Below, in pieces: positions 16,909 to 27,500 of a DNA stretch of 64,000 nucleotides; the stretch's first letter is position 1; every line of letters begins with the position of its first letter. Source of the DNA: Streptosporangium album (GTDB lineage Bacteria; Actinomycetota; Actinomycetes; Streptosporangiales; Streptosporangiaceae). The translations under genes were made by a program, and so were the position numbers. Below the pieces are notes generated by a model, which saw nothing but the letters and a program-made list of their open reading frames with translations, was not told the DNA's origin and did no database searches. Location: positions 2,232,001 through 2,296,000 of the forward strand of contig NZ_JACHJU010000001.1 of the NCBI RefSeq assembly GCF_014203795.1. Reading direction: 5' to 3'.

Positions 16909-16939
16909 CGTCCAGGGCTATGTCAAATGTGGATTGACA
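16909..16939. promoter_or_regulatory. Candidate operator/promoter of the XRE-GHKL operon
   Basis: Inverted repeat TGTCAA-N7-TTGACA at 16921-16939, with a third half-site TTGACG at 16909. Read on the minus strand, TTGACA can also serve as a -35 box for the gene starting at 16856. An XRE-type regulator binding here would repress its own operon (inference). Confidence 0.45.
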
Positions 16940-17220
16940 CCTACTATGTGGCGACTTGAGGTTGTCCATGGTTCATCTCAAGACACAGGCCCGCCTTCCT
17001 CCGCCCGTCGCATCGAACCCTCACTTTCTGTCCATTTAGCAGAAAAGGGGACACTCAACCCATATGGGCAGGTAGCGGGGAGTCAAAACACCCTAAGCCT
17101 CCTCTCTTGACGCCCAGTCCTCCCTTTGGGAAGGCGATAAGACTCCTAAAGGGGCTTTTGGAATAAAGTCTCTCATGGGAGATCCATGCCTTCATGTCTA
17201 CTTTCTTCCCAAGCGCGCCC
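16940..17220. other. Intergenic stretch without a supported gene
   Basis: Part of the 1.1 kb gap between the two defence operons, of lower GC. I find no open frame with convincing codon use, no tRNA and no clear repeat here. It may hold the promoter region of the minus-strand operon at its left end. Confidence 0.5.
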
Positions 17221-17508
17221 CTAGCGCCAATAGTCCTTTGTGCCCATGGCATCAATGGCTCTTGCTGTGCCAAAATGGGCACTCTGCACTGCTCGACCTA
17301 CACGTTGTTTCTTAGAGAAGCGCTTCCAAAACGTAGCGTGAGAGGCGGCCGTATCCTCATGGGTCCCTAAAGCCGTGGTAGCAACAGCGATCACACGATG
17401 AGGCGAGTCCTCGTCGAGCAGTACCGCGCGCACCTGGGACTCCTCAGGGATAAGCGGGTCTAGCCCTTCCTGGGCAAATCGCGACGCCAGCCTAATGCCG
17501 CCTGGTCA
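17221..17508 (-). pseudogene. 3' fragment of an unrecognised gene
   Basis: The frame reads RLASRFAQEGLDPLIPEESQ, then AVLLDEDSPHRVIAVATTAL and WKRFSKKQRVGRAVQ, ending DAMGTKDYWR and a stop at 17221. It looks like real protein, but the frame is closed by TGA at about 17516 and has only a GTG at 17433 as a start. I take it for the C-terminal remnant of a lost gene. No family recognised. Confidence 0.4.
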
Positions 17509-17573
17509 GGGACGAGCTCGGGTCGCCATCGGGGATCTTATTCTGACGCGTTAGTAGCTGGAAGGGCCCAACA

Positions 17574-17753
17574 GTGAACGTCACGGCCAACTCTTCTTCC
17601 GACCCTTCCGAGGAGCGGGAGAGGGTGCTTGAGCTTATGTACTCCTGCCGGGGTACCAGTCGGATGCTGCGTCTCTCCGTCAAGGAGGGCATCCTCAACA
17701 TGTTCAAGATCTCCTTCAAGAAGTACGATTCCGCAAAGCACAGGCTGGAATGA
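17574..17753 (+). CDS. Small hypothetical ORF upstream of the helicase operon
   Basis: 59 residues, GTG 17574 with GGAAGG about 9 nt upstream. Third codon positions are strongly G/C, which favours this strand and frame. The sequence is charged and helical (EEREREVLEL-like start, then SVKEGILNMFKISFKKYD). No family recognised. It lies between the two defence operons and in the direction of the DrmA/B operon, so it could be a small regulator or anti-toxin-like component, or a relic. Confidence 0.35.
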   Translation: MNVTANSSSDPSEERERVLELMYSCRGTSRMLRLSVKEGILNMFKISFKKYDSAKHRLE

Positions 17754-17899
17754 CCTAGCCTCAACACCCCAGAAGTAAATCTTCACCATCTGCGGTACGC
17801 CAGGCTGCGAAGATTAAGGTAACGGTCACCCCGGTCGCAGTCCGTGGCACGCCGCCAAGCCTGTCTTTTGTCAGAGTCAGTACACCCATGCAGAGAATT

Positions 17900-17947
17900 C
17901 CGTGTTCTCTGCCGGCCGACCTGAAGCCCAGCCGGCAGAGAACACGG
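17900..17947 (+). promoter_or_regulatory. Perfect 17-bp hairpin just upstream of the helicase operon
   Basis: Arms CCGTGTTCTCTGCCGGC (17900-17916) and its exact complement (17931-17947) with a 14-nt loop, ending 38 bp before the GTG start at 17985. It may terminate transcription from upstream, act as an attenuator in the operon leader, or be an operator. No T-tract follows immediately, but the next bases are AT-richer (CATTTAAGAT). Confidence 0.65.
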
Positions 17948-17984
17948 CCCCCGCATTTAAGATCCCCCAGGAGTTGATCGTCCC

Positions 17985-20900
17985 GTGGCCGGCAGCATCG
18001 ACGAGTCCCCCGTTGTTCAGATCGTGGTCGAGCAATCCCGCAGAGTTCTGAAAACATACGAGGTCGACCCCGGCCTTATCCAAGAGCACGCGAACAGTGA
18101 GCGCAGAATCACCCAGGGTGGTTATGGCGAGCGTCAGGTGTACGAGCTTGTCCAGAACGGCGCCGACGAGATGCGAGACGACCGCGGAGGAGAGGTACGC
18201 GTCGTTCTGACTTCAACGCATCTGTACTGCGCAAACGAGGGAAACCCTGTAACTGCCGCAGGTGCCGACACGATTCTTCGGATGAGTGTCTCGCGCAAAC
18301 GCGGTGGTCAGATCGGCCGGTTCGGTGTTGGCTTCAAGTCGGTTCTCAGCATCTCCGACGCTCCCGAGGTGTTCAGCAGGGCCGATGAGATCGAGTTCGG
18401 CTTCGGCTTCGACCGGACATGGTCCGCCGGGCGCATCAAGGCAGTTCACCCCGATGCCGAGGAGACGCCCGTGCTCCGTATGGCACAGGTGCTGGATCCC
18501 GCCAAGGCCCGAGCCTCAGATCCGGTGTTGAACGACCTGATGGGGTGGGCGACGACAGTCGTACGACTTCCGCTCAGGCCGGAGAGCGTGAGAAGACTCG
18601 GCAATGACCTTGCTGAGTTCCCCGTCGAATTCCCCCTGTTCTCAGCCCACGTCGGAGCCGTGACCCTGGAGGACTGGCGTAGCGGACGCCCCGTACGACG
18701 ACAGATCTTCCAGGGGATCGACGGAGCTCGACGCACGCTGCAGGAGGTGCGCGCCAACGATGAAAGCGTCGAGTACAAGTGGCGGGTCTTCACCCGAACT
18801 CATCGGCCAAGTACCTCCGCGCTCCAGGCCGCCGGCGAACTCCATGACCGTCCAGAGATCGACATCTCGTGGGCCGTTCCCGACCGGGCTCGCGATCGCG
18901 GTATTTTCTGGGCCTACTTTCCCACCAACTACGCCACCACTCTGCGCGGCATTCTGAACGCGCCATGGAAGACTTCAGAAGATCGACAGAACCTCTTCGA
19001 CAAGAACGGGTTCAACGACGAGCTCATTCAGGTCGCGGCAGAACTGGTTGTGGACTCCCTTCCCGAGTTGACGGTCGACGAGGATCCTGCCACTTATATC
19101 GATCTTCTTCCCGGACGTGGCCGTGAAGCACCGCAATGGGCAGACAAGAGCTTGACCGACGCCATCTGGGCTGCGACTGCGCAGAAACCCTCTCTTCCCG
19201 ACCAGACCGGTCGTCTCCGTACCCCCGACAGCTTGCGGCTTCACCCGCCGGGCCTGGATGAGCGTTGGCGCACGATGTGGCAGAGCTACAGCGGACGCCC
19301 CACCGACTGGTGCCACGACTCCGTGGAGAAGCGCGACCGCAGGGCGCGCGCGGAGAGAATTCTCAGTGAAGCAGGCGGGCGGACGGCATCGACGATCCAG
19401 GACTGGCTGGAGGCCCTTGTCTCCGACAAAACTCCAGAGGCATCTGCACTGGCCGTCCGTATCGTGGCAGAAATGCAGCAGAGGAGGCATCTATTGGCCG
19501 ACCAGGCGCTGAAGGCCAGGATTCTCCTTACCGAGGACGATGGTCTGGTACCGCCGACGCGCGGTAAGGTGTTCCGCCGGAGTGGAGTCGACGAGCTGCA
19601 CGACACGATGATGTACACCCACACAGATCTTCTGACGGACCCAGAAGTCGTCTCCGCACTGGAGACCCTGGGTATCCAGGAGGCGGACGCCTCGGGCCGG
19701 TTCGCAGCCATCGTCGACCAGGGTTTCTTCGGTTACAGCGATACCCAGTGGACCGCCTTCTGGCAGCTCGCTCGGCAGGCTGGCCCCGTCAAAGCTCTCT
19801 CCGCACTCGAACGGAACAGCAGTGAGCTAGCCGTCAAGGTTCGTGTCCTGTCAGGGGGTTTTAAGCTGGCAACGCGCTGTCTGCTCCCCGGTCCCGTAGT
19901 GCCGTCGGACGGATCACGCGACAAGCACATCACGGTAGACCTACGTTTCCATGGCGACGACCTTCCTCTTCTTCAAGGAATCGGTGTTGCCGATCGGCCC
20001 GTTCCTGAACAGGATCCCCGTAAGGAGCCGTGGTTCACCGCCTATGTCGAGGCTGCTTGGCAGACCTATTGCGATACTCTCCCTTCTACAGCGCCCACCC
20101 CGCAGCTGAAGAGTATGAAAATAGAGGGAGCCAATCCCTCTGGCCCACTGCATTTTCTGATGGAGCTGTCCGAAGAGGGGCGAGCCGCCTTCCTTGGCTG
20201 CCTCCCTGAGCGGAGCCTTGTCACAGGCTGGACTGTGCGGCACGGTAGCCAGTCCGGTACCCGAACCAACATCCCCTCACCACTGCTGTGGATGGCCCAG
20301 AAATATGGTTACCTCTCCACTTCCCAGGGCCTGTCGGCTGTCGACGCGTGTGTCGGCCCACACCTGGCCGCGCATAGCGATGTTCTGCCCGTCGCCCAGG
20401 TTCCCAACATGGTGGCGACCGCACTGAAGTTGGCATCAGAACTACGTAACGTCCCGCAGCGAATCTGGGACGCCGTCATCTTCCAAGCAGCTAAGAGCAC
20501 CGATGACGACTTCGCTGGCAAGGCGTACGCACTGCTCTTTAAAGCTGAGGCCAAGTGGCCGGAGAATGGCAGAACACGTTGTCGCATCGGCGACAAGTGG
20601 TCAACCGAGCACCCCGATAGCGAGATCGCCGTCACCGCGGTCCGCGACGAGTACGACGCACTCGTTCGCGAGAGCATCCCTGCTCTGCTCGCGCCCTCGT
20701 CTGAGGCGGCGGAAGCGATGATCGAAACATGGGGCATGCTGCCCGTCTCCGCAGTGATTGAAAAGGAGATTCGTTACGTATCCCAGTCCGAACCGACTCT
20801 CCTGATCGACGAGTTCCCTCACCTGAAGATCAGCCATCGAAGCCAGGTCACCGGCTGGTCCCTGGTGCGCTGCAGCGAGCTGGGGGAGATCATCCGGACT

Positions 20901-22640
20901 CCAAACGGAATGCGGTCGAACACACTCAGCGAGGCGGCGTCCGAGCGCAACGTGTTGGTTTTTCAGCCCGAGGATGATCTGGCGATCCTCAAGGCGATCG
21001 ATCGGGTGCTGCGACTCGGACTCGGAGACGTGGGTTGCCGATCGATTCTCAAGCGGCGAGAGCAGCAACGCGATAACGAGCGTGTTCAGCAAGCTCGTGA
21101 GGCTACCGAGGTAACGGACAAGATCCTTATTCTTATCGGAGAAGAGGCGCTGAGACGAGGTCTCCCAGAAGGATTGTTGGAAAGCGACCAGGCCGAAACC
21201 GGCCGAGTTTCCGATGCTCAACGCGTTGCGAAACTCGCGATCAACACCCACGGAGAAGCCATCCTCCGCCACCACGGCAAGGACCTGGCGGCACGACTTC
21301 CCGAAGCGCCGACCTCCTTCAAGGGAGACGGCACGGCACGCCGATTCGTCGGCAACCTCGGATTGCCGGAAAGCTACGCCGGGACGAAGAGTGTCACCAT
21401 GCCGGCGGAGGAGCTCATTGAGGGCCCCAACGACTTCCCTGACCTACATGACTACCAGAAGCAGTTGGCCAGCAACATGTTCCGACTGCTCGACCGCGCA
21501 CGCCCTGGACGCGCCATGTTGACGTTGCCGACCGGTGCGGGCAAGACACGCGTTGCGGTGGAGGCGGTGATTCGCGCCATTAAGGCACACAGCGTGACGG
21601 GACCGGTGCTGTGGATCGCCCAGTCCCGGGAACTGTGCGAGCAGGCCGTACAGAGCTGGAAATTCGTCTGGTCCAAGGTCGGTCCGCAGAAAGAACAGCT
21701 GACGATCAGCCGGCTGTGGGATGGAAACTCAGCAGCCGCGGTGACCTCCAACGCTCATCTGGTAGTCGCCATCGACGACTCGCTGAAGAACCGCCTGGAC
21801 GAGGAGGAGTACGACTGGCTCAGGCAGGCGGCAGTAGTCATTGTGGACGAGGCGCACGCCGCGCTTGCCCCGACCTACACCGAGATCTTCCGACGGCTCG
21901 GTCTCACCTACGCCAAGACTGAGCGTCCCCTCATCGGTCTCACCGCGACGCCCTTCCGGGGCATGAACGAAGAGCAGACCCGTCTTCTCGTCGATCGATT
22001 CGGTTCAACGCGTCTGGACGAGGGGGTGTTCGACGGTGATCCTTACAGCATCCTGCAGGACGAGGGAGTGCTCGCACAGGTGGAGCATCGACCACTGAGT
22101 GGCGCGACCATCAGCCTCACCGAGGACGAGCTCAGGAGGGCGATTGACTTCCGCGGGCTTCCAACCAGTGCAGAGGAGCGACTGGCCTCCGACCATGAGC
22201 GCAACAACATGCTGATCAAGGAGATCGCTGCCCTGCCGGACGATTGGCCGGTGCTGGTGTTCGCGGCTTCGGTCAACCATGCCAGGCTGCTGGTGGCCAG
22301 ACTCAACGACCGCAATATCTCTTCTCGGGTCGTCGAATCCGCAACACCAGCCTCGGAACGAGCCCGCGTGATCGATGACTTCCGTAACCGAAAGATCCGC
22401 GTCATCGCCAACTACGGCGTGCTGGCCCAAGGCTTCGACGCACCGGCGACACGAGCCGTCGTGGTGGCCCGTCCCACCTACAGTCCCAATGTCTATCAGC
22501 AGATGATCGGCCGCGGCCTGCGAGGTCCGAAGAACGGCGGTAACGAGATCTGTCTCATCTTGGATGTCCGTGACAACATCACCAACTTCGGCGCGGAACT
22601 CGCATTCACTCGATTCGAACACCTGTGGAGCAAGAAGTGA
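17985..22640 (+). CDS. Sacsin-type GHKL ATPase fused to SF2 helicase (defence)
   Basis: 1551 residues from GTG 17985 (AGGAG upstream). The N-terminal sacsin/HSP90-like ATPase has an N-box YELVQNGADE, a G1-like CANEGNPVTA and a G2 box IGRFGVGFKSVLSI (about residues 45-125). About 900 residues of unassigned, mostly helical linker follow. The C-terminal SF2 helicase has motif I LTLPTGAGKTR near 1180, DEAH at 1288-1291, motif III LTATPFRG, and motifs V/VI ANYGVLAQGFDAPATRAVV and QMIGRGLRG. The fusion puts a conformational-switch ATPase and a DNA translocase in one chain. First of four coupled genes with UvrD-type, DrmA-like and DrmB-like products. Likely a DNA-sensing or translocating motor of an anti-phage system. 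Confidence 0.9.
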   Translation: MAGSIDESPVVQIVVEQSRRVLKTYEVDPGLIQEHANSERRITQGGYGERQVYELVQNGADEMRDDRGGEVRVVLTSTHLYCANEGNPVTAAGADTILRMSVSRKRGGQIGRFGVGFKSVLSISDAPEVFSRADEIEFGFGFDRTWSAGRIKAVHPDAEETPVLRMAQVLDPAKARASDPVLNDLMGWATTVVRLPLRPESVRRLGNDLAEFPVEFPLFSAHVGAVTLEDWRSGRPVRRQIFQGIDGARRTLQEVRANDESVEYKWRVFTRTHRPSTSALQAAGELHDRPEIDISWAVPDRARDRGIFWAYFPTNYATTLRGILNAPWKTSEDRQNLFDKNGFNDELIQVAAELVVDSLPELTVDEDPATYIDLLPGRGREAPQWADKSLTDAIWAATAQKPSLPDQTGRLRTPDSLRLHPPGLDERWRTMWQSYSGRPTDWCHDSVEKRDRRARAERILSEAGGRTASTIQDWLEALVSDKTPEASALAVRIVAEMQQRRHLLADQALKARILLTEDDGLVPPTRGKVFRRSGVDELHDTMMYTHTDLLTDPEVVSALETLGIQEADASGRFAAIVDQGFFGYSDTQWTAFWQLARQAGPVKALSALERNSSELAVKVRVLSGGFKLATRCLLPGPVVPSDGSRDKHITVDLRFHGDDLPLLQGIGVADRPVPEQDPRKEPWFTAYVEAAWQTYCDTLPSTAPTPQLKSMKIEGANPSGPLHFLMELSEEGRAAFLGCLPERSLVTGWTVRHGSQSGTRTNIPSPLLWMAQKYGYLSTSQGLSAVDACVGPHLAAHSDVLPVAQVPNMVATALKLASELRNVPQRIWDAVIFQAAKSTDDDFAGKAYALLFKAEAKWPENGRTRCRIGDKWSTEHPDSEIAVTAVRDEYDALVRESIPALLAPSSEAAEAMIETWGMLPVSAVIEKEIRYVSQSEPTLLIDEFPHLKISHRSQVTGWSLVRCSELGEIIRTPNGMRSNTLSEAASERNVLVFQPEDDLAILKAIDRVLRLGLGDVGCRSILKRREQQRDNERVQQAREATEVTDKILILIGEEALRRGLPEGLLESDQAETGRVSDAQRVAKLAINTHGEAILRHHGKDLAARLPEAPTSFKGDGTARRFVGNLGLPESYAGTKSVTMPAEELIEGPNDFPDLHDYQKQLASNMFRLLDRARPGRAMLTLPTGAGKTRVAVEAVIRAIKAHSVTGPVLWIAQSRELCEQAVQSWKFVWSKVGPQKEQLTISRLWDGNSAAAVTSNAHLVVAIDDSLKNRLDEEEYDWLRQAAVVIVDEAHAALAPTYTEIFRRLGLTYAKTERPLIGLTATPFRGMNEEQTRLLVDRFGSTRLDEGVFDGDPYSILQDEGVLAQVEHRPLSGATISLTEDELRRAIDFRGLPTSAEERLASDHERNNMLIKEIAALPDDWPVLVFAASVNHARLLVARLNDRNISSRVVESATPASERARVIDDFRNRKIRVIANYGVLAQGFDAPATRAVVVARPTYSPNVYQQMIGRGLRGPKNGGNEICLILDVRDNITNFGAELAFTRFEHLWSKK

Positions 22641-24511
22641 CCGGGCCCTACGCGGGCGATCCAGAGCTCACTCCAGAACAGGAGGAGGTGATCCAGCAGC
22701 CCGCAGAAGCGATGACGCTGGTCACCGCTGGGGCAGGCTCAGGAAAAACACACACCTTGGTGCGCCGGCTGCATCGGTTGGTCCAGGAGGAAGGGCTGAG
22801 GGCTCGGGAAATCTTAGTGCTCAGCTTCTCCCGAGCCAGCGTGCGAGAGCTCCGCAGCAGACTCGCCCGCGACGGTGCGGCTGCCCAATACGTGCGAACC
22901 CAGACCTTCGATTCGTGGGCGTTGGAGTTGCTGTCGGAGATCGATTCGCATATCGACTGGCGGTCACAGAACTTCGAGGAGCGAATCCGTGCAACGACCA
23001 GAGCGATCGACGCAGGCGACGCCGATGGTCGCTATGAGGAAGCCCTCCGTCACGTCGTCATCGACGAGGTCCAAGACCTGGTGGGTGAACGCCGGGAGAT
23101 GGTCGAAGCGCTGCTCGGTCGCTACGACTGTGGGTTCACCGTCGTCGGAGACTCCGCGCAGGCCATCTACGGCTTCCAAAGCCAGGATCCCGCCGAACGT
23201 CCCGGCGAATTCTTTATCTGGCTGCGTAACACCTTCGGGGAAGATCTTGTAGAGCTCCACCTCACCAGGAACTTCCGTGCCCGGACTGAAGAGGCTCGGC
23301 TTGCGCTAGCTCTCGGATCCAAACTCCAGCTCACCGATCGAGTCACCGCCCCCGGTCCTCACCTGTACAACCGGCTGCGTACGGCGTTGGGAGGCACCCT
23401 GGAGTTCGGCTCACTAGACGATCAGTTCGTCTGCGACTCGCTCCGGAAGTACGACGGGACGAGCGCGATCCTCTGCCGTACCAATAGCCAAGCCCTCCTG
23501 ACCTCCGAACTGCTACACAAAGGCGGGGTTGCCCATCGGCTGCAACGAGCCGCACAGGATCGCGCCGTTCCGGCATGGATGGCAGCTCTCTTCCGTTCGG
23601 TCGATGCGTCCCAGCTGACGCGATCCCAGTTCGACGAGGTGTTTCCGGCGGTCCCATCAGTCGGTGATTTGGACCGCGATACGACATGGGATCTCCTGAT
23701 CCGCCACTCGTCTCCACGGGGAAGACGCACTGTTGATCTTGTAGGGCTTCGCTCGGCGCTGGTCTCCGGACGGATCCCCGACGAGCTCACCGCGCAACCA
23801 CCTTCTGCTCTCCTCGTATCGTCCTTCCATCGAGCCAAGGGCTTGGAGTTCGATCGCGTTCTGGTTACCGACCCCGGCCCATTGCAGGACGGTCGGGGCA
23901 CTGATCCCGACGAAGAGGCCCGCATGCTTTACGTGGCGATGACTCGCCCCCGTGACGACCTGTGGCATCTAGCAGCTCCGGACACCCGATTTATCCGTAA
24001 AGACGATAGAACCAACCGTTGGGGCCGCTATCACTGGCAGCGGTCATGGCGCCTCGGACTGGAACTGACCAGTGGAGACGTCCATAGTGACCAACCGGCA
24101 GGAGCCTACGGCTTTGCCGGCGACCCGACAGAGTTGCAGCAGTACCTGGAAACAGCGGTGCTCACAGGGGATGAACTCGTATTGGAGCGCGTCAACGATG
24201 AAACCGACGACCAAGGTCACAGCCCGCCATACCTGATCCGCCATAGTGATCGCTTAATCGGAGCGGTCTCTGATCCATTCCGTAGCACCTTGTATCGCTA
24301 TATGCAGCTCGGCAGAGGGTCTAATCCCCGAAGCTGGCCGGCTCTCATCACCGGGGCCCGAGTGGACGCCATCGAAACAGTTGTGGGGAGCCCGCTTTCT
24401 GGAGCGTCCTCCGGACTGGGACCCCACGGCATATGGCTGGCTCCTCGGCTCACCGGACTTACCTGGTTTTCGTACGAGAAGAAGAGCCGCGAGGAATCCG
24501 TAGATGTCTGA
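22637..24511 (+). CDS. UvrD/Rep-type SF1 helicase (defence operon)
   Basis: 624 residues. I choose GTG 22637, in a GTGA overlap with the upstream stop, with GGAG 6 nt before; an in-frame GTG at 22625 is possible. Motifs: Q-like LTPEQEEVIQQP, Walker A LVTAGAGSGKTHTL (Lys 37), Ia LSFSRASVREL, II VVIDEVQDL, III VVGDSAQAIYGF, IV RNFRART, V SSFHRAKGLEFDRVLV, VI MLYVAMTRPRDDLW. It lacks the long 1B/2B insertions of full UvrD and so is short. The C-terminal 150 residues are unassigned. Possibly unwinds or degrades invader DNA with the other motors. Confidence 0.92.
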   Translation: MTGPYAGDPELTPEQEEVIQQPAEAMTLVTAGAGSGKTHTLVRRLHRLVQEEGLRAREILVLSFSRASVRELRSRLARDGAAAQYVRTQTFDSWALELLSEIDSHIDWRSQNFEERIRATTRAIDAGDADGRYEEALRHVVIDEVQDLVGERREMVEALLGRYDCGFTVVGDSAQAIYGFQSQDPAERPGEFFIWLRNTFGEDLVELHLTRNFRARTEEARLALALGSKLQLTDRVTAPGPHLYNRLRTALGGTLEFGSLDDQFVCDSLRKYDGTSAILCRTNSQALLTSELLHKGGVAHRLQRAAQDRAVPAWMAALFRSVDASQLTRSQFDEVFPAVPSVGDLDRDTTWDLLIRHSSPRGRRTVDLVGLRSALVSGRIPDELTAQPPSALLVSSFHRAKGLEFDRVLVTDPGPLQDGRGTDPDEEARMLYVAMTRPRDDLWHLAAPDTRFIRKDDRTNRWGRYHWQRSWRLGLELTSGDVHSDQPAGAYGFAGDPTELQQYLETAVLTGDELVLERVNDETDDQGHSPPYLIRHSDRLIGAVSDPFRSTLYRYMQLGRGSNPRSWPALITGARVDAIETVVGSPLSGASSGLGPHGIWLAPRLTGLTWFSYEKKSREESVDV

Positions 24512-27500
24512 GCTGACCGATCACTACCGGTTCAGGCGAGAGCTGGTTGAAAAACTCCAGAGGGATCTGCTGGGACCGGTCGGCGGATCGAACGAGCAGC
24601 TGAACGACCTGCCTGGCAACGCCTATATCTCGGGCGTGCTCTTTCCTCTGCGTCCCGAGGACGAACGCGTCCGCGAGGTTGGAGAGAACGACGTAGATCT
24701 CGCGGCGTCCGGTCTGGCGGTGGACGAGGTCCCGGACTCCGGTGTGGCCATGGCCAATGTTCAGTTGCCCTCTTCGATGGGTCTGACCTTCGCCGTCGAT
24801 CCGCTTCTGTCTCCCGTAGTGACTGTCGATGTCGATGCCGCGACGTATGAGCCCGTGGATGAAGTGGGAAATCGTATCGCCGCCGCTAGAGCCGAGCGCG
24901 GCACGACCCGTGAGGAAACCACCTTCTGGCGACGCAGACCACTCACTCTCGCACCGGTGCCGGTGAACGTCACCGCACAAGGACAGTCGACGGTTACGCT
25001 TGCGCACGGCCTCCAGCTTCGGCTGCGTGTTCGCCGTCCGGTCCAGGGCGCGGTGGCAGTAACCGTGACGCTCGTCAACTCCCATCGGATCGACCGTTCC
25101 ACCCTCCGTGACGCCTACTGCTTCTTCCAGCCCGCACTTCGTGTTTCTTGCGTAGGCGGTGTCGCCGGGCTCGTTGAGCGCCCCTCTGTTCGCGGCAGTG
25201 ATGACCCCGAACTCCTGACAAGCAGACTCTTACACCGCTACGCGCCGGCTTTCGCGACGGGCCATGGCTGCTCCGCTGACTGGGAGTGGCAACCGCCTCC
25301 GCCACATGGCCTCAAAGAGCTTGTATCGGCCAGAACCGATGCCGTGTGGACAGCGTTTGTTCCCGTTCGTGATGTTTTACTCACTGACTCCAACCCGGAC
25401 ATCCCCATGTTCCGCATGTGGGATCTGGCCAAATCTCCTAGGGATCGCCTGGTTGCCGACCTCCGTCGACTCATCGATGGCTATACGGCCTGGATCTCCG
25501 ATCGAGCAGCAGAGGCCAAGGCACTACACGACACCGAATACGGCGTAGTCGCCCGTGAACAGATCGAGCGATGCCGCAGGGCCTGCAGACGGATGGCCAA
25601 CGGAATCACCCTGCTCGAAAAAGACGATCGGGCGCTGAAGGCATTTCAACTCGCCAATGAGGCCATGGCCGTACAACGCGCACGAACTTCTTGGATAAAA
25701 GAGGGGCGTTCCGGAGCGATAGAGCCAGAGAAGGGACGATGGCGGCCGTTCCAGATTGGTTTCCTCCTGCTGTGTCTTGACGGAATCACCGATCCAGACC
25801 ACGACGACCGCGACATAGCGGACCTGCTCTGGTTCCCCACCGGTGGTGGTAAGACCGAGGCCTACCTGGGACTAATCGCTTACACTGTCTTCCTGCGACG
25901 ACTTCGTGACGGCACCGCCGGCGGTGGGGTCACCGCACTGATGCGCTACACCTTGCGCCTACTCACCCTGCAGCAGTTCGAACGTGCCGCCGCCCTGATC
26001 TGCGCTATGGAGATCATGCGCATCAACGCCCCTTGGGTCCTCGGCGACGAAACAATCTCGGTCGGAATGTGGGTTGGCCAGGCTGCGACACCCAACACCC
26101 TCTCGGAGGCTCGCGACAGCATCCGAGAGTTGCGCAATCACAAGGTTCTCCAGACCCGTAACCCTGTCCAGTTGACCGTTTGTCCTTGGTGCGGCAGCGG
26201 GATGAACGCTTGGCACTACGAAGTGGATCTGGCCCGGGGCCAGATGTGGGTCAGATGCTCGGACGACGACTGTTCCTTCCGTAACGGACTACCGGTTCAC
26301 GTGGTCGACGAGGCCATCTATGCTGCCCGGCCGACCCTGCTCATCGCGACTGCCGACAAGTTCGCACAGATCGCCTGGCGCGAGGAGGTGGCCACACTCT
26401 TCAATCGTGACGGTCGAGACGCCGCCCGCCCTCCCGAGTTGATCATCCAGGACGAGCTTCACTTGATTGCCGGACCATTGGGCACCCTTGCCGGCTTGTA
26501 CGAGACGGCAATCGACATAGCGGCGAAAAAGCCTAAGGTGATCGCTTCGACAGCCACGATTCGGCGATCAGACGAACAAGGTAGAGCCCTGTTCGATCGG
26601 GAGGTTTGTCAGTTCCCTCCCTCCGGGCTCGACGCACGAGACTCATGGTTTTCGGTCGAGACACCCCGAAAAGCAAAAGCGTCCAGGTTGTACGTTGGGC
26701 TACTCACTTCAAGTACGAGTCAGGCCACACTGCTGATCCGGGCCTACGCCGCTCTGCTCCATCATGCGCAGGTCCTGGAGGGAGAGGACGCGGTACGTGA
26801 TACGTACTGGACGCTGGTGGGCTACTTCAACAGCCTTCGACTGTTGGCCGCAGCCGAACTACAGGTCAACGACGACGTCCACGCCCAGCTCAAGGTGCTG
26901 GCGGAGCGCATAGGAATCCCACCGCGGCCAGCCGATCAGCCGACCGAACTGACCAGTCGAGTGAGTTCCAGCGAGATTCCCACACGTCTCAACGACCTCA
27001 AACGTGCGCTGCCCGACAGGAACACGCTGGATACCGTCCTCGCCACCAACATGATCTCCGTCGGCGTCGATGTCGACCGACTCGGTCTGATGGCTGTCAT
27101 GGGACAACCTCAGACCACCGCCGAGTACATTCAGGCAACCAGCCGTGTCGGTCGTGTATATCCCGGGCTGGTGGTCGCTCTGTACAACTCCGCCCGGTCG
27201 CGCGACCGGTCCCACTACGAGAATTTCAGCTTTTACCACTCTGCCCTCTACCGCCAGGTGGAGTCGACCAGCGTGACCCCGTTCTCAGCTCGCGCTCGCG
27301 ACCGTGCGTTGCACGTCGTTCTCGTGGGGCTTGCTCGGCTCTCTCTACCCCAAGCTCGATCCAACGGGGCGGCGGCCTCCGTCGAACTCTTCGTCGAACA
27401 GCTCGCCGATCTGTCCGAGGCCATCCTCGCCCGCGTCGAGAGAGTCGACCCCGAGGAGTATGGCGCCACCGTTGTCGAGCTGAAGAACATCATCGAACAG

